From Treponema sp. UBA3870 (GTDB taxonomy: Bacteria > Spirochaetota > Spirochaetia > Treponematales > Treponemataceae): DNA of 7,320 nt. A program made the translations under genes and the position numbers. The DNA lies in contig DGGQ01000047.1 in assembly GCA_002392275.1 (NCBI GenBank), positions 1 to 7,320 on the forward strand. Reading direction: 5' to 3'. The notes beneath the pieces are model-generated. The model saw only the letters and a list, made by a program, of their open reading frames with translations. It searched no databases and was not told the DNA's origin. This document shows, one piece after another, positions 6,133-7,320 of this stretch; position 1 is the first letter of the stretch; each line of letters starts with the position of its first letter.

Positions 6133-7320
6133 TTAAAGTATAAATCTCTTACTTCGTGCTTTCTTAACCTCTGACGGAGGTTTCAATAAGTCAGGATTAA
6201 AGATAACGGCATCAATATATTTAAGTCCCATTTTTTTAGCAGCGGCAAGCCTATGCTGGCCATCTCTTAAATAATATTCGTTGTCAAGGGTTATAGGTTC
6301 CCATGCTTCTTTGTGGAAATAATACGCTATATTATCCACTTCTGAGGGAATAACCTCGTTGCAGAAACTAAATCGCGATTTGTCAATTGATATTTTTGAA
6401 ATATCAAACCTATGAAGAATCTTTCCCCATTTTGAAAAGGATTGTTCTAGGAATTGTTCAACAGGAATGTAGTCAGGTTTAGAAAAATTACTTATCAAAA
6501 TTTCAGAAATTTTTCCTCTGCCATTCCCTTTTGAATTTATTGCCCGTGCAGCATATACTCGTTTTATTTCGAAATTTTTGTATAAATCATCAAAGAAATT
6601 ATCATCTACATCAGTATTTTTTGGGTCGGAATTGCTTGCAACGACTTTCGCGCCTTTTTTTGATATTTCCTCGATGAAGTTTCTAAGCTCAATCTGTTCT
6701 TTATCTGTAAACCCATTTTCAGAGTATGAGGTAAATGCCTGAGTTTGTGTAAGCGGCCGATAGGGTGAGTCAATATAGACAAAAGTTTTATTATCGATAA
6801 AAGATTTACATTCTTTGTAATCTCCAATTTTCATTTCTACATCCTGAAGAAGTTCTGAACAAGCTTTTAAATTTTCCTCGTCGCATAAAAGAGGATTTTT
6901 TGCTTTGTTAAACGGAACGTTAAAAAGACCTTTAGAATTTACTCGATAAAGACCATTGAAACAAGTCCTATTCAAAAAGAAAAACTTTGTTGTATTTTCA
7001 ATGGGGTCGAGATTCTTCTCATTGTATCGTTCGCGAGCAGCCATGAAGAAGTCTTTTCTTCTATCTTCCGTTTCAAGCGCCAAATACGCATTCTCTATAT
7101 CCATCAATGACTCTATTAACTGTTCAGGGGTATCTCTGACAGTTCGGTAGCATGTAACCAAATCAGGATTTATATCATTGATAATAGCGTGTTGGATATT
7201 AGGATAACGCTGAAGCATATAGAAGAGCATTGCTCCACCACCCACAAAGGGTTCTATGTACGTTACATTCTCCCAATTACCAAAGTCAGCTGGAAGTTGT
7301 GCGTCCAGTTGTTCAATGAG
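6133..7320 (-). CDS. dam: Dam-type GATC adenine methyltransferase with ParB-like C-terminal domain, 5' partial
   Basis: The gene runs off the right edge; 395 residues plus the stop are visible and probably only 10-20 N-terminal residues (the usual WAGGK region) are missing. It is an alpha-class (D12) N6-adenine methyltransferase. The SAM motif EPFVGGGAM is at visible residues 23-31, the Dam/DpnM target-recognition hairpin NRTCFNGLYRVNSKGLFNVPF at 117-137, and the catalytic motif at 184-187. That motif reads DSPY (VYIDSPYRPL) where DPPY is expected; the codon is TCA at 6768-6766. TSYSENGFTDKEQ and KVVASNSD follow as in Dam. The methylase part ends near residue 279. About 115 more residues contain YYLRDGQHRLAAAKKMGL (about 349-366), a ParB/Srx-like signature. 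The normal DpnM protein has no such tail. Together with the neighbour this would methylate double-stranded GATC. The promoter lies outside the window. Confidence 0.92.
   Translation of the reverse strand, partial: LIEQLDAQLPADFGNWENVTYIEPFVGGGAMLFYMLQRYPNIQHAIINDINPDLVTCYRTVRDTPEQLIESLMDIENAYLALETEDRRKDFFMAARERYNEKNLDPIENTTKFFFLNRTCFNGLYRVNSKGLFNVPFNKAKNPLLCDEENLKACSELLQDVEMKIGDYKECKSFIDNKTFVYIDSPYRPLTQTQAFTSYSENGFTDKEQIELRNFIEEISKKGAKVVASNSDPKNTDVDDNFFDDLYKNFEIKRVYAARAINSKGNGRGKISEILISNFSKPDYIPVEQFLEQSFSKWGKILHRFDISKISIDKSRFSFCNEVIPSEVDNIAYYFHKEAWEPITLDNEYYLRDGQHRLAAAKKMGLKYIDAVIFNPDLLKPPSEVKKARSKRFIL

Noticed and set aside
1..7320. CRISPR array, insertion sequence or integrase attachment duplication next to the tRNA
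   Set aside because: No regularly spaced repeats, transposase genes or terminal inverted repeats are visible, and I found no second copy of the tRNA 3' end in the window.

Overview
The window looks like a low- to mid-GC bacterial chromosome, most likely a spirochaete of the Treponema type. The pointers are an ApbE/Ftp-type flavin-transferase lipoprotein with a relaxed lipobox, a multi-membrane-pass class III adenylate cyclase, many A/T homopolymers and a tRNA gene without an encoded CCA. No marker gene proves the genus, so this is an inference.

Left part (1-2761): the 3' end of a plus-strand tRNA gene with its own terminator, then a minus-strand PTS EIIC-like (PfoR-type) membrane protein. 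The latter has a well-formed promoter, a roughly 110-nt leader with competing base pairings next to its ribosome binding site, and a strong terminator. Divergent from it is a membrane-anchored adenylate cyclase that is split by a one-base frameshift in a run of seven A. The cyclase converges on apbE.

Right part (2771-7320, all minus strand, read from right to left): a compact GATC-type (DpnII/MboI-like) restriction-modification operon followed directly by apbE. The order of transcription is: a Dam-type N6-adenine methylase with a ParB-like C-terminal extension (5' end beyond the window), a DpnII-family endonuclease, an unrecognised 182-residue protein, and a DpnA-like second methylase. The gaps are 12, 9 and 12 bases, and each ribosome binding site overlaps or abuts the stop codon of the gene before it. 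apbE starts 11 bases after the dpnA-like stop. The two methylases would protect host GATC sites that the endonuclease cuts; DpnA-type enzymes are known to act also on single-stranded DNA.

Most notable points: GATC occurs only three times by eye in 7.3 kb, against roughly 25 expected, including in the non-R-M genes. The Dam-like enzyme has DSPY instead of DPPY in its catalytic motif and carries a ParB-like tail. The dpnA-like gene has no ATG, GTG or TTG in a usable position and probably starts at ATT. An unknown protein is embedded in the R-M operon. The membrane-protein gene has a leader that may form alternative RNA structures.
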